From Mycobacterium sp. ITM-2016-00317 (lineage in GTDB: Bacteria > Actinomycetota > Actinomycetes > Mycobacteriales > Mycobacteriaceae): a stretch of 64,000 nucleotides of DNA. The stretch covers positions 868,001 through 932,000 of the forward strand of contig NZ_CP134399.1 of the NCBI RefSeq assembly GCF_002968295.1. The letters are read 5' to 3'. Of the stretch, positions 36,291 to 45,600 are shown one piece after another. Positions within the stretch are counted from its first letter, which is position 1. Every line of letters begins with the position of its first letter. The notes below the pieces were generated by a model. It worked only from the letters and a program-made list of their open reading frames with translations. It was not told the DNA's origin and ran no database searches. The translations under genes were made by a program, and so were the position numbers.

Positions 36291-36506
36291 GGGCTTCCAG
36301 AACACCGCCTACGAGTCGCTGTCCTGGAGGCGTTGTTCGAGGTAAAAGGTGGCATGGGGTACGTACGCTTGCTGCCGTCTGTGCCGTGCAGCGCGCTTTC
36401 GAGTTCGAGTGCTCGACGACCACCGTGTGCAGCGGGTCCACGCCGATGAGCGTTCCGTAGTGTGGCAATGCGGAGGAAGGGCGCCTTGCGCCAGCGCCGA
36501 CTTCTG

Positions 36507-36980
36507 CTACGTAGAACTGGTCGTATCCGAACGGTCGAGAGCTGAACCAATTGCTTCGAGGATCGACCCGGTATCCTCGTGTTCCCAGAATCGAAGCACA
36601 GTCCAGCCATTTGCCTCGAGCGCTTGGGTTTGCTGTGTATCGCGGCGCGAGTTGCTCTTGAGTTTGGGTGCCCAATAGCTCTGGTTAACCCCCGGCTTTC
36701 TTCCATGCTCAGGACAACTGTGCCAGAAGCACCCATCGATGAAGATGGCTACGCGGCGTCTTGTGAATGCGATGTCCGGTCGAATCAATCTTCCGTCTAA
36801 ACGGATCGGATAGTCCTTTCTGAAACGAAAGCCACGGCGGTGTAATTCAGAACGTAGGCGGATTTCAGGCTTTGTGTCTCGGCGCCGGATAGCGGACATA
36901 TTCCGGGACCGGCCTACGGAGGTCACGTATGGATCTGCGGCGGTTTCTAGCGGAGCGCGGAAGTCGTGGGCATGCCCCAT
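36507..36980 (-). CDS. vsr: Very short patch repair endonuclease (Vsr)
   Basis: A 157-residue Vsr protein: RSRNMSAIRRRDTKPEIRLRSEL, then DIAFTRRRVAIFIDGCFWHSCPEH (catalytic Asp and zinc-binding Cys/His region) and GWTVLRFWEHE. Vsr nicks beside T:G mismatches left by deamination of 5-methylcytosine, protecting sites modified by the neighbouring methyltransferase. An alternative start at ATG 37076 overlaps the methyltransferase stop (TGATG) and would add 32 residues; I chose 36980 because typical Vsr proteins start about 25 residues before the conserved core. Last gene of the NaeI-type operon. Confidence 0.88.
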   Translation of the reverse strand: MGHAHDFRAPLETAADPYVTSVGRSRNMSAIRRRDTKPEIRLRSELHRRGFRFRKDYPIRLDGRLIRPDIAFTRRRVAIFIDGCFWHSCPEHGRKPGVNQSYWAPKLKSNSRRDTQQTQALEANGWTVLRFWEHEDTGSILEAIGSALDRSDTTSST

Positions 36981-37075
36981 GCCGCAACAATACTTGTCGG
37001 ATCGCAAACTTAGCCTGCCCAAGGCAACGCTGTGTCCGGCAGTTGTCCCGCGAGGGGTGACGAGTTCGGCGTGCA

Positions 37076-38371
37076 TCAGCTGACCCGTGCACGAAGCCGA
37101 TCTTCGGCGAAAACTACGTGCCGTTCGTGGTTGTCTTGCCCGCGGAAGGCTCGCCACGGGCCCAGCCGATAGGTTGGGGCGCCTGCGTGAGTCCGCTCCT
37201 CAACTTCGAAGTCACGTTTGATGAATTCGACGCGGCGTGCAATCTCTTCTCGCGGTATCGATTTGCCCAAGGCGCGGTCTATTCCGGCGATGGATATGAA
37301 GGATCCCTTTTCCTTTAGGACGCGGTACACCTCGTCATGAAATGTTGCAGCGGTGCCGTGCGTACCGATGGGTTCTCCCTCTTCCCGCAGCGCAGCCGCG
37401 ATGGCAGTAGCGATAGCACGAGCCATTGGCGGGGGGAACGCGTTGCCGATCTGCCGGTAGGTTGCAGTCTTCTTGCCTTTGCGGTCTCCAAAATTCCAAT
37501 TAAAGCTGGGCCCTGACCATCCCTGTAGACGGGCGACCATGGCGTTTGTTAGCCGCGGTATGTGATTGATAGGCGTCTCTGGGCCTGGGGCCGCGTCTGC
37601 GATACCGAGACCGTCGACGCTCAGCTGGCGCCATTCACGCTTCGCACGAGTGGGGCCCAGATCTGGGCCTCCATGTTTCTTTGAGCCACCAACTATGGTG
37701 GGCGCAACGCGGTTCGCCCGCTCTGACCAAGCCTCAGCTCCCGGCCAGCCATTGGCGGCCATCAGGTCGTAGAGCGCCGTTCCCACCGTCTGCACAGTCG
37801 GTGTCGGTTCAGGCCAGGCGAAGTAAGGAGCGAACTCCTCCCGCAGGGCGACGAGGATAAAACGGGGCCGCAATTGCGGCACTCCGTAATCCTTCGCCTC
37901 GAGCAGGCGCCAGTCTGCGCGATACCCGAGTTCGCTGAACCGGTCTAGGACCGCCTGCCGGTATCCGGCGAATCGGGGCATCGACAGCCCTCTCACATTT
38001 TCCAAGAGGACGGCGTCTGGCATCATTCGGCCAGCGGCCTCAACGGACCACGCAAACAGGTCCCGTTCGTCGGTGGCGCCCTTTTGCTGGCCGGCGATGG
38101 AGAACGGTGGGCAAGGAACGCCACCGGCGAGTAGCGATACGCCCCGGTAGTCCTCCGGCCGCCACACGTTTTCGTCCGCAACATCTCCTACCGCGATTTT
38201 GGGCACCGGTTCGCCGGCCTTCTTCGCCAGCCTCGTGAGGTTGCGGCGCAGCGTGTCCGCGGCGTCAGTGTCGAGCTCTACTGCTAGCTGGTGCCGGAAT
38301 CCCGCCAAATGCAGGCCGAGGGATTGTCCACCGGCACCCGCGCAAATCTCGACGACGCTCAGGTCGGTCAT
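37076..38371 (-). CDS. dcm: DNA (cytosine-5-)-methyltransferase
   Basis: A 431-residue C5-methyltransferase: motif I EICAGAGGQSLGL (about 8-20), motif IV PCPPFS with catalytic Cys87, motif VI LLENVRG (124-126), motif VIII-like LRPRFILVAL, motif X QIGNAFPPPMARAIA. About 100 residues follow motif X, more than a minimal enzyme needs. ATG with AGGGGAG six bases upstream. It lies between the NaeI-family endonuclease (92 bp) and vsr and is presumably the cognate methylase of that enzyme. Confidence 0.95.
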   Translation of the reverse strand: MTDLSVVEICAGAGGQSLGLHLAGFRHQLAVELDTDAADTLRRNLTRLAKKAGEPVPKIAVGDVADENVWRPEDYRGVSLLAGGVPCPPFSIAGQQKGATDERDLFAWSVEAAGRMMPDAVLLENVRGLSMPRFAGYRQAVLDRFSELGYRADWRLLEAKDYGVPQLRPRFILVALREEFAPYFAWPEPTPTVQTVGTALYDLMAANGWPGAEAWSERANRVAPTIVGGSKKHGGPDLGPTRAKREWRQLSVDGLGIADAAPGPETPINHIPRLTNAMVARLQGWSGPSFNWNFGDRKGKKTATYRQIGNAFPPPMARAIATAIAAALREEGEPIGTHGTAATFHDEVYRVLKEKGSFISIAGIDRALGKSIPREEIARRVEFIKRDFEVEERTHAGAPTYRLGPWRAFRGQDNHERHVVFAEDRLRARVS

Positions 38372-38463
38372 CTATTGCTCCCCTTTTACAAAGCTCTGGG
38401 TCATTTTGCCAGTTACCGACGTGGCTGCTTGGTGCCACGCCCAGGCATTGGCAACATCGTGAC

Positions 38464-39441
38464 TTAAAGCTCTGACAAGTGGGTGGACCGTCCGGCTCTG
38501 TACATCGACAACGGGATGAAAGATGCCGTGTCCTTATCTGCGAGAGTCCAGCGAGTCCCCTGAATCTGAGGTCCGGTGCCCGATGGTCTCAGATAGGCGC
38601 TGACGAACTGGCCGTCGGATGGCACCGGCAGCCCGAGCGCCTCGGCAGCTTCGCGCTGCCAGGTGAAGTCGCCGCCGAAGATGGCGATACCTTCGGGTGC
38701 GAGAAGTTGTCGGGCGCCTCCATTGGTTCGGACTCGCTTCATCGGGTCCAGCTGCTGGGCGACTGTTTCGACCGCGGCTCTGCTCACAAGACGCCCGGCT
38801 GCTCTGCGGAATAGTTCATTGACTCGCTGCTGGCCTGACCGCAGAGCGAAGATGCCCGCCACCTCGGCCTCGGGCAGCTGGAGCAGGATATTCGGCGGCA
38901 TCGGGTGGTTTCGGTGCAGCCAGACGACGCAACCTCGGCCGACTGCCGACAGGGTCTTCTTGGAATCCCGGTTGTTCCCTATATTGAGGAGATCGGGTAG
39001 AGCCCGAACGAGACCCATCGAGAAGCAGCTGTTTTCGTCGCTCGCTGACAGGAGCAGGCACAATTCGCCCACCGCTTCGGGCGGCAGCATCCATGCCCAC
39101 ATAGTTTGGCTATATTTCGCATCTACTTCGTGTCCATTGATGCAGTAGTCAAGCTTGGCGCCGTCGTGGAACTTGAATTCACGTTGGAGATTAATTTCGA
39201 TCAGTGTTCCAAAATGGGTCTTTTCCGTTTTGTATAGCTGACTCAACTTGAAGCGGCCAGTGCGTCCGCCGTCATACAGCTGATCGAACGTTCGGCGCAG
39301 AGCAGAACCGGTTCGTTCACCGTCGGGATCTAGTTGGAGGAGATCCGCAGCGACTTCGTCGCGGGCTACGTCCGGTTGGCTGCTTTTCACCGCCTGGACT
39401 TTAGGCCTAGTGCATTCGAGGCGATCGCGGGGTGTGCTCAT
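38464..39441 (-). CDS. NaeI-family type II restriction endonuclease
   Basis: A 325-residue protein aligning with my memory of NaeI. The catalytic triad is spaced exactly as in NaeI (D86, D95, K97): LDYCINGHEVDAKYS gives Asp98, Asp107 and Lys109. The TFDQLYDG motif places Leu55 at the same 12-residue offset as NaeI Leu43, the residue whose change to Lys turns NaeI into a topoisomerase. NaeI is a type IIE enzyme needing two GCCGGC sites; the same specificity here is likely but inferred. Operon order is endonuclease, methylase, vsr. Confidence 0.9.
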   Translation of the reverse strand: MSTPRDRLECTRPKVQAVKSSQPDVARDEVAADLLQLDPDGERTGSALRRTFDQLYDGGRTGRFKLSQLYKTEKTHFGTLIEINLQREFKFHDGAKLDYCINGHEVDAKYSQTMWAWMLPPEAVGELCLLLSASDENSCFSMGLVRALPDLLNIGNNRDSKKTLSAVGRGCVVWLHRNHPMPPNILLQLPEAEVAGIFALRSGQQRVNELFRRAAGRLVSRAAVETVAQQLDPMKRVRTNGGARQLLAPEGIAIFGGDFTWQREAAEALGLPVPSDGQFVSAYLRPSGTGPQIQGTRWTLADKDTASFIPLSMYRAGRSTHLSEL

Positions 39442-39549
39442 CGTGATTTGTGGGCTATGTGCTGATATGCATCCACGTTGTCGGACGGGTCAATTATTCT
39501 CTGGCAAAGTTCACTCGCTTAGCGGTGACGGAGTTAGGGGTGGGAAGTC

Positions 39550-42500
39550 ATGTCGACAGAGCAAGGAATCGCAGGCGTCACGGGGCGCGGCGGGAGCGCG
39601 GCGCAGGCCTGGTCGAAGTACCTCGAATGGAACCAGGCCATAGCCGACGTGATTTACCCAGGTACCGAGGATCCGGGGCCTGCCTATATGGACCTGGAGG
39701 AGGAAGAACTCCAGAAGATCGCCGCGGCCGCCGGTTACTTTGGTCTAAACGCTGCTGCTGAGCTGGCTTCTGTCGTGCGGGCGGTAACGGTGGGGTCCGA
39801 CGGCAAGTTCTCGCTGCTTAGCGTCAACGCCAACACCCGGCGGTGGGCCTTGCGTAACGTGAAGCAGCGAAGCTTAAAGCCCCCGCCTTGTTTGGCGTTC
39901 CTGGCTGTCACTGTGCTGGCGGCAGAAGAGATGGGCCGCGATGAGGATCTTGCGGCCCACGCTTACTACGCGCGGCTGGCCCGGCTGTTGCAGCTGTCGG
40001 ATAACGATAGTTCGCTCCGCAATCAGTACTCGCGGCACGCCGAGTACTTGTGGCGCTGCCTGAATCGGTGGCTGGAGGACCTCGATGGCGTCCGAGGGCT
40101 GCCGACGGCCTATGCCCTGACGTACCGATTCGTTGGTCTGCCGATGTCGCAGGCACTTGTCCGGCATCACGACCGGCGCAAATTTCCGTCGATGTTCGCC
40201 GAGTACGGACTGAGCGCAGGCATGCGATTGGCGCCCGAGGATCTCGTTCAGTATTTGGACGCCTGGCTGGCGGCCGAGGGGACGTCGGCGACAGCTAACC
40301 TGCGCAGGCTCTGGGCCCGGCAGGACTCCCACGAGCGGGTCGCATCCATCACCGCTGTCGAGCTGGCGAACTGGGACGGTACGGTCGCGTCCGAAATTGC
40401 GGCGACTGTGACTTCGATGGGCGCTCGTGCGGCGGTGGTGGCGAACCTACGAAGTGGGTTCCTGGGAGAATCCCTGGATCTCTTTCTGGGGATACGCCCG
40501 ATTAAGAGCGACATGGATGGCTCCATGGAGGTCCGCGCAGTCGATGGAACATGGCTTTCGCTGGGATTCGCGCCGGGCTCGGCCGGACTCTGGCGAACTG
40601 CTTATACCGCGGTAATCGACTTCCGCTCGATGCTGGACGGTGTCGTTCAGGTCCGCCACGCGGGCGACGATCATGGCCAAATTTACCGACATACTCCCCG
40701 GATGGTGGTGCCCCTCATCTACGACGAGCTGCAGTCCGCGTTCGTCGAAGCAGAACGGCTCCAGCTTGGTGTCGACGCGCTGTTGCTTGTGCGGAGTGCT
40801 GGCACGACCAAGCTGGCCGCTGGCGCCGTAGAAGAGGTTGACGCCATCCTTCGGCGGTATGCGCGTCCCGGGTTCAGGAAGGTGGAATCGATCTCGGGGC
40901 TGCCCGAGGGATGGGTGCTCTTTGCTGACGTGCAGATGTTCGGGGCACCGTCCGCATCGACCAGATTCAACGAACTTCTCCCAATGGCCCGTAATCAGCT
41001 CACTATTGCGGGCGGATTGCGAATCCCGTCACGAATCCGGAAGTGGTCCAGCCTGAGCCCTCCGGAAATTCGTGCGACGACACAGAGCGACACGCGCCTC
41101 AAAGTCACCCTGAGTGGGGCTTTGGGCGAAGACAAGATTGCCGAATGGTCCTCGGAAACCGGTGCTTTGGTGATTTCGCTGGACGAACTTGCACTAGCAG
41201 AAGATGACTACCAGGTCGCCCTCTACTGCGGCACCAGGACGACAGCGGTTCAGCAGGCAACGATACGACTGCGGTCAAGTAACAACGTCGATACCCAGTG
41301 GAGCGAGGTGCCGAGGTTGACTTACTCCCTCTCCGGCCCCCTTGGCATCCTGACGGCGACTGAGGATGGCCCCGGAGATCGATTCGTCGATGGTCTTGTT
41401 GCAGAGGGCACTTCAAATGTGCCTCTCACAAAGAGTGCCACCGCGAAGATCTCCTGGAGTGAGCCCAAGATCGCTGTCTCAACCGAAAAGGTCGAGATCG
41501 GCAGTCCAGATCCAAAGTCGTGTGTCGTCACCGGAGCTCACCGTATTCAACTTCCCCCGGCCCTTGGAGGGTGGGCGCCGAAGTTCATCCACGGCGAATG
41601 CACCTCGTGCGGATTGGTGAAAAGATACCCGGGCTGGCTGCCGAGTACTGGAAGCCGCCGACGAGCTGACGGAACGCAGGCCGTGGACGACGCGCCCGCA
41701 GTGCGCGTCGAGGATCTGCGGGAGGTTCATGACCACGAGGTGAACTGGGACGCTGCTCTGGACGCCCTGATGCATCTCGGCGGAGGATCCATTAGCTCTC
41801 TGCAGTCAATTGCGATGCAACTCGAAGGTTCCGCCTTGTTTGTCGATAACTTCATTCGCGCAATGGAACTCCTAGGGCACGTGTCGATCGAGCGCGACGA
41901 ACGTTGGCGCCCCATTCGATGGGAGATCGCGCCGTCCTGTCTCGGACAACAGTCAGACAGTGCATTCCGTCTGGCTGGTTTCTGGCCGTCGTCCTTGCGT
42001 ATCGAGGTCGAGAAGTTCGCCGCTGCGAGCGGCGGAGAACTGCTCCGTAAGCGATCGGCGGGAAACCCGGAGTCGACAGTTCTGAAGGGATTTACCGACG
42101 ACGCCGTCGCGGATTTCGCGCTTGACTCCGTGGTCGCTGTCGTCACGCAGGCCGGCTGGTCGATGCTGCAGGCGTTGCCCAGGATGTCAGAGGTGGGTGC
42201 CGCGATACCCAGGACAACCATGCCCGGATTCAAAACCGCAGCTCAGTTCGATCTGGCGTCAGCCTGCTGGGCGCCCACGAGCGACGTCCACAGGAGCGGC
42301 GCATACCGAATTCGTCGTGGCTTTGAGACAACCTATGTCTACCGCTCGGACTCAGACGTTGAAGCCGGGACGGCCGCAATCGCGCCCGTGCACCTGGCCA
42401 AGCATCTCGCCGCGAATGATCGCGGAAAATCACTGGTCGGCTACCAAGAGAAGCCGGAGTTGGTCATCGTGCCGCAAGGGTGTGACCTACCCGGCCTGTT

Positions 42501-42642
42501 CGGGCGTGCGGCTGTCGCGACGGCGGGCCAACTTCCAGGTCTCAAAGATGTGTCGGTAAAAGGTCGTCGTCGAAAGTGTCTCGTATACAAGGGTATCGAC
42601 CGAACCTCTGCTGATCTGCTTGTCACTCTCCTTTCGACGTAA
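39550..42642 (+). CDS. Unrecognised 1030-aa protein, partner of the DUF1998 helicase
   Basis: A large soluble protein with no motif I can name. The first 250 residues are helical and Trp/Tyr/Arg-rich. The middle (about 500-640) looks beta-rich. A CTSCGLVKRYPGW segment near residue 692 has only one CxxC pair, and the C-terminal third has winged-helix-like stretches. It starts at ATG 39550 after GGGGTGGGAAG, divergent from the NaeI gene, and ends 16 bp before the helicase start, so the two are one operon. By size and position it could correspond to the DruH/DruG-type partners of Druantia DruE, but I cannot show homology by eye. Confidence 0.75.
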   Translation: MSTEQGIAGVTGRGGSAAQAWSKYLEWNQAIADVIYPGTEDPGPAYMDLEEEELQKIAAAAGYFGLNAAAELASVVRAVTVGSDGKFSLLSVNANTRRWALRNVKQRSLKPPPCLAFLAVTVLAAEEMGRDEDLAAHAYYARLARLLQLSDNDSSLRNQYSRHAEYLWRCLNRWLEDLDGVRGLPTAYALTYRFVGLPMSQALVRHHDRRKFPSMFAEYGLSAGMRLAPEDLVQYLDAWLAAEGTSATANLRRLWARQDSHERVASITAVELANWDGTVASEIAATVTSMGARAAVVANLRSGFLGESLDLFLGIRPIKSDMDGSMEVRAVDGTWLSLGFAPGSAGLWRTAYTAVIDFRSMLDGVVQVRHAGDDHGQIYRHTPRMVVPLIYDELQSAFVEAERLQLGVDALLLVRSAGTTKLAAGAVEEVDAILRRYARPGFRKVESISGLPEGWVLFADVQMFGAPSASTRFNELLPMARNQLTIAGGLRIPSRIRKWSSLSPPEIRATTQSDTRLKVTLSGALGEDKIAEWSSETGALVISLDELALAEDDYQVALYCGTRTTAVQQATIRLRSSNNVDTQWSEVPRLTYSLSGPLGILTATEDGPGDRFVDGLVAEGTSNVPLTKSATAKISWSEPKIAVSTEKVEIGSPDPKSCVVTGAHRIQLPPALGGWAPKFIHGECTSCGLVKRYPGWLPSTGSRRRADGTQAVDDAPAVRVEDLREVHDHEVNWDAALDALMHLGGGSISSLQSIAMQLEGSALFVDNFIRAMELLGHVSIERDERWRPIRWEIAPSCLGQQSDSAFRLAGFWPSSLRIEVEKFAAASGGELLRKRSAGNPESTVLKGFTDDAVADFALDSVVAVVTQAGWSMLQALPRMSEVGAAIPRTTMPGFKTAAQFDLASACWAPTSDVHRSGAYRIRRGFETTYVYRSDSDVEAGTAAIAPVHLAKHLAANDRGKSLVGYQEKPELVIVPQGCDLPGLFGRAAVATAGQLPGLKDVSVKGRRRKCLVYKGIDRTSADLLVTLLST

Positions 42643-42658
42643 TGAGGTATGAACACAT

Positions 42659-45600
42659 ATGAGCACGACACCGATCGCACTTGCCAGAGAGCTTCGGGAC
42701 GCATATCTCCGGTACTTCGACACCGCGTTCTGGCTCAACGACGAGTCAGTGATGGAGGAGCGGCGCCGCCTGCTAGAGCAGCCAGGTGCTCTGCTGGGCC
42801 GCTTGATGATTGAGCCAATTGTTCCCTACGCAAGCTCTGCGAAGTTGATAGATATTGGCCAGAAGGCCGGGTTGCCCGCCGAGGTCACGTCGGCGGTCGG
42901 CGCCGCATTGTTCCCCGCTGTCCCTCCTGAGGAGCTGGTGCTGCGTGAGCATCAAGCCCAGTCCGTCTTGCATCACTTCCGGGACGGCAGATCTGAAGGA
43001 CGCAATGTCGTCGTCACATCTGGCACAGGTTCGGGCAAGACGGAGTCTTTCTTGCTTCCGCTGCTGCTAAGGATTGCGGCTGAAGCGCGGGCTTGGGATC
43101 CGCAGCCTGAGGCCGATTGGTGGTGGGAGAGGCAAGACGATTGGACACCTTTGAGGGGCGGAGAAACGCGGCCATCGGGCATGCGGGGATTGATTCTCTA
43201 CCCGACCAACGCGCTGGTAGAGGACCAGATGACTCGACTTCGCCGCGCTGTTCGCGCAATGAGAGACAAAGATCCGCGCCGCCCGATCTGGTTTGGGCGA
43301 TACACCGGCAACACGATGGGAACAGCGGCCCGTTCTCGAACGGCGGTGGCTGAAGCCGCCGCCGACCTGCGCGGGTATCGCCGACAGTACGACGAGCTCA
43401 TCGTGGCCCGTGACCGCGGCCAGAATGTCGATCTCAGTCAGTTCCCCGATCCTCGGTCGGGGGAGATGCTCACCCGGTGGGACATGGTCAGCCATGCGCC
43501 CGACGTGCTGGTCACGAACTACTCGATGCTGAACACGATGATGATGCGCCACATCGAGACTCCGATGTTCGAACAGACCGCCAGCTGGCTCCGTTGTGAT
43601 GACCGACGTGTCTTCACGCTCGTGGTGGACGAGCTCCACTTGTACCGCGGTACGCAAGGCAGCGAAGTTGCGATGATTCTAAGAGCGCTACTGCGACGGC
43701 TGGGACTGACACCGGACAATCCCCAATTGCGGGTCATCGCGACATCAGCGTCGCTCACGGATTCTGCAGGCGGGCGGAAGTACTTGGAAGAGTTCTTCGG
43801 ACTTGCTGGGGACAGTTTCACGATCCAGCCCGGCAAGCAGATAGCGCTCGATCCGCCAAAGCGCATCGACCCGGATGAACTTCGCTCCGGAACGATCTCG
43901 GCGGCCCATCTGTCCCACGCTGTGGCGCAATCTTGTCACGATCCGGAGGAGGATCGTCTCCGAGCCACCGCGGCCGACGTCGTCGCGCGTCGCTTGTTCC
44001 CCGAAAATCCTGAGGCAGACGCCCTCGTCGAGACTTTGCTTGAGCAGCTAGCTACCGCCGACACTTCGGCATCTACAGAATCGGTGATCGCGCTGAGGGC
44101 GCACGCGTTCGTCCGCGTCCCTCGCGGAGTTTGGGCGTGCAGCAATCCCCAGTGCAAAGGTGTCGCGCAGCGCGGACCACATCGTGGAGTGGGCCGTATC
44201 TACAGCACCCCCCTCACCTCCTGCACGGACTGCGGCTCACGCGTTTTGGAGCTCCTCTACTGCTACGAATGCGGCGACGTGAGCCTCGGCGGCTTCGTGG
44301 TGGCTCGTATGGGAAGCGAGGTGTTACTGTCACCGACCGCCGTCAATGAATCGCAGGGCGGTAAGCCTGTCTTTCTCCGACCCGCAGCAGACTTTGTCTG
44401 GTATCGGCCCGGGATCCCCACCGAACTCGCCACGTGGACCAAGGACAAGATCGAGCTAGCGTTCGCCCCCACGAACTGGAACCCCGCGCTGGGAATGGCA
44501 ACGGTTAACGGGCCAAACCCATCTGGGGTGACTCTGGTTTTCAAGGGCGCGAATGCCGAGGACCAGATCCCGGGTCTGCCTGATCGCTGCCCCGCCTGTG
44601 GCTACGCGCCCAGAAACCCAATGCGTAGGGGTGCGTTCCGCGCCGGCCAGGTGTCCTCGACGATCCGCGCACATACCTCGGGTGCCGCGGCCGCCACTCA
44701 GTTGTATCTGTCGCAACTGATCCGATCCCTGGCCGAGGGAAGGTCCGGATCCGGGCGAGTTGCCGATGCGAAGACCATTGTCTTCACCGACAGCCGCGAT
44801 GACGCGGCACGGACAGCTGCAGGAGTAGCAAGGAATCATCACCGTGACCTGGTAAGACAGGTACTTCGCCGCGAGATCGCCGCTGGCCCAGATGTTTACG
44901 ACAAACTTGACGCGCTTGTTTTCGATGCGTCGGGTGGCGCTGCCGAGAAGGGGTTTGGGCAGGCGGCCATGGCGCGGTTCAAACAGAAGAACGGCATGCC
45001 CCTCGATGATGCCGACAATGCCGCGCTGGAGGAGGCTTTGGCGAAGCTCGGCAGCGTCAGATCGGTCGGTTTTGTCGATATGTGCCAGAAAATCTCCGAC
45101 GTCCTCATTTCGCTTGGTGCGAATCCTGGCGGCCCCGATCCTGACAACCAGTGGCTGGAGGACTCCCCGAATGCGCAAACGCCGTGGTACCGGGCATTCG
45201 AGCCGCCGCGGCCGGGGCTATGGGCGTCACCGCCGCTTGTTCAAGGGCAGGCCAAACTGAAGTCCGCTCTCCGCGACTCCGTTATCGATGCCACGTTCGA
45301 CAGAGCGCGCCGTGACTTGGAGTCTGTAGGTATCGCGCTGTTGCATGTCGACGGATGGGAACCGGTCGACGGCCCCTTGAATGAAGACGCCCAGTATCAA
45401 CTCGTGGGCAGCATTCTGCGAATCCTTGGATTGATGGGCAGGACGGAAGGCAGCAGCCGTCCAGGCGTGCAGGAGACGGCGGTGACGCCGTCGGCGATTC
45501 GCCGATTCGTCGAAACAGTCGCCGCCCGAAATGGAATCGACTTAGGTGATTTGCAGCAACAGGTGAATGCGATGATGAACGGTGAGGCGTTGCGGCGCGC

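Noticed and set aside
36291..36506. Possible tRNA or att site at the island edge
   Set aside because: I looked for a cloverleaf, CCA end or direct repeat near 36.3 kb and found none, so the mechanism of island insertion remains unassigned.
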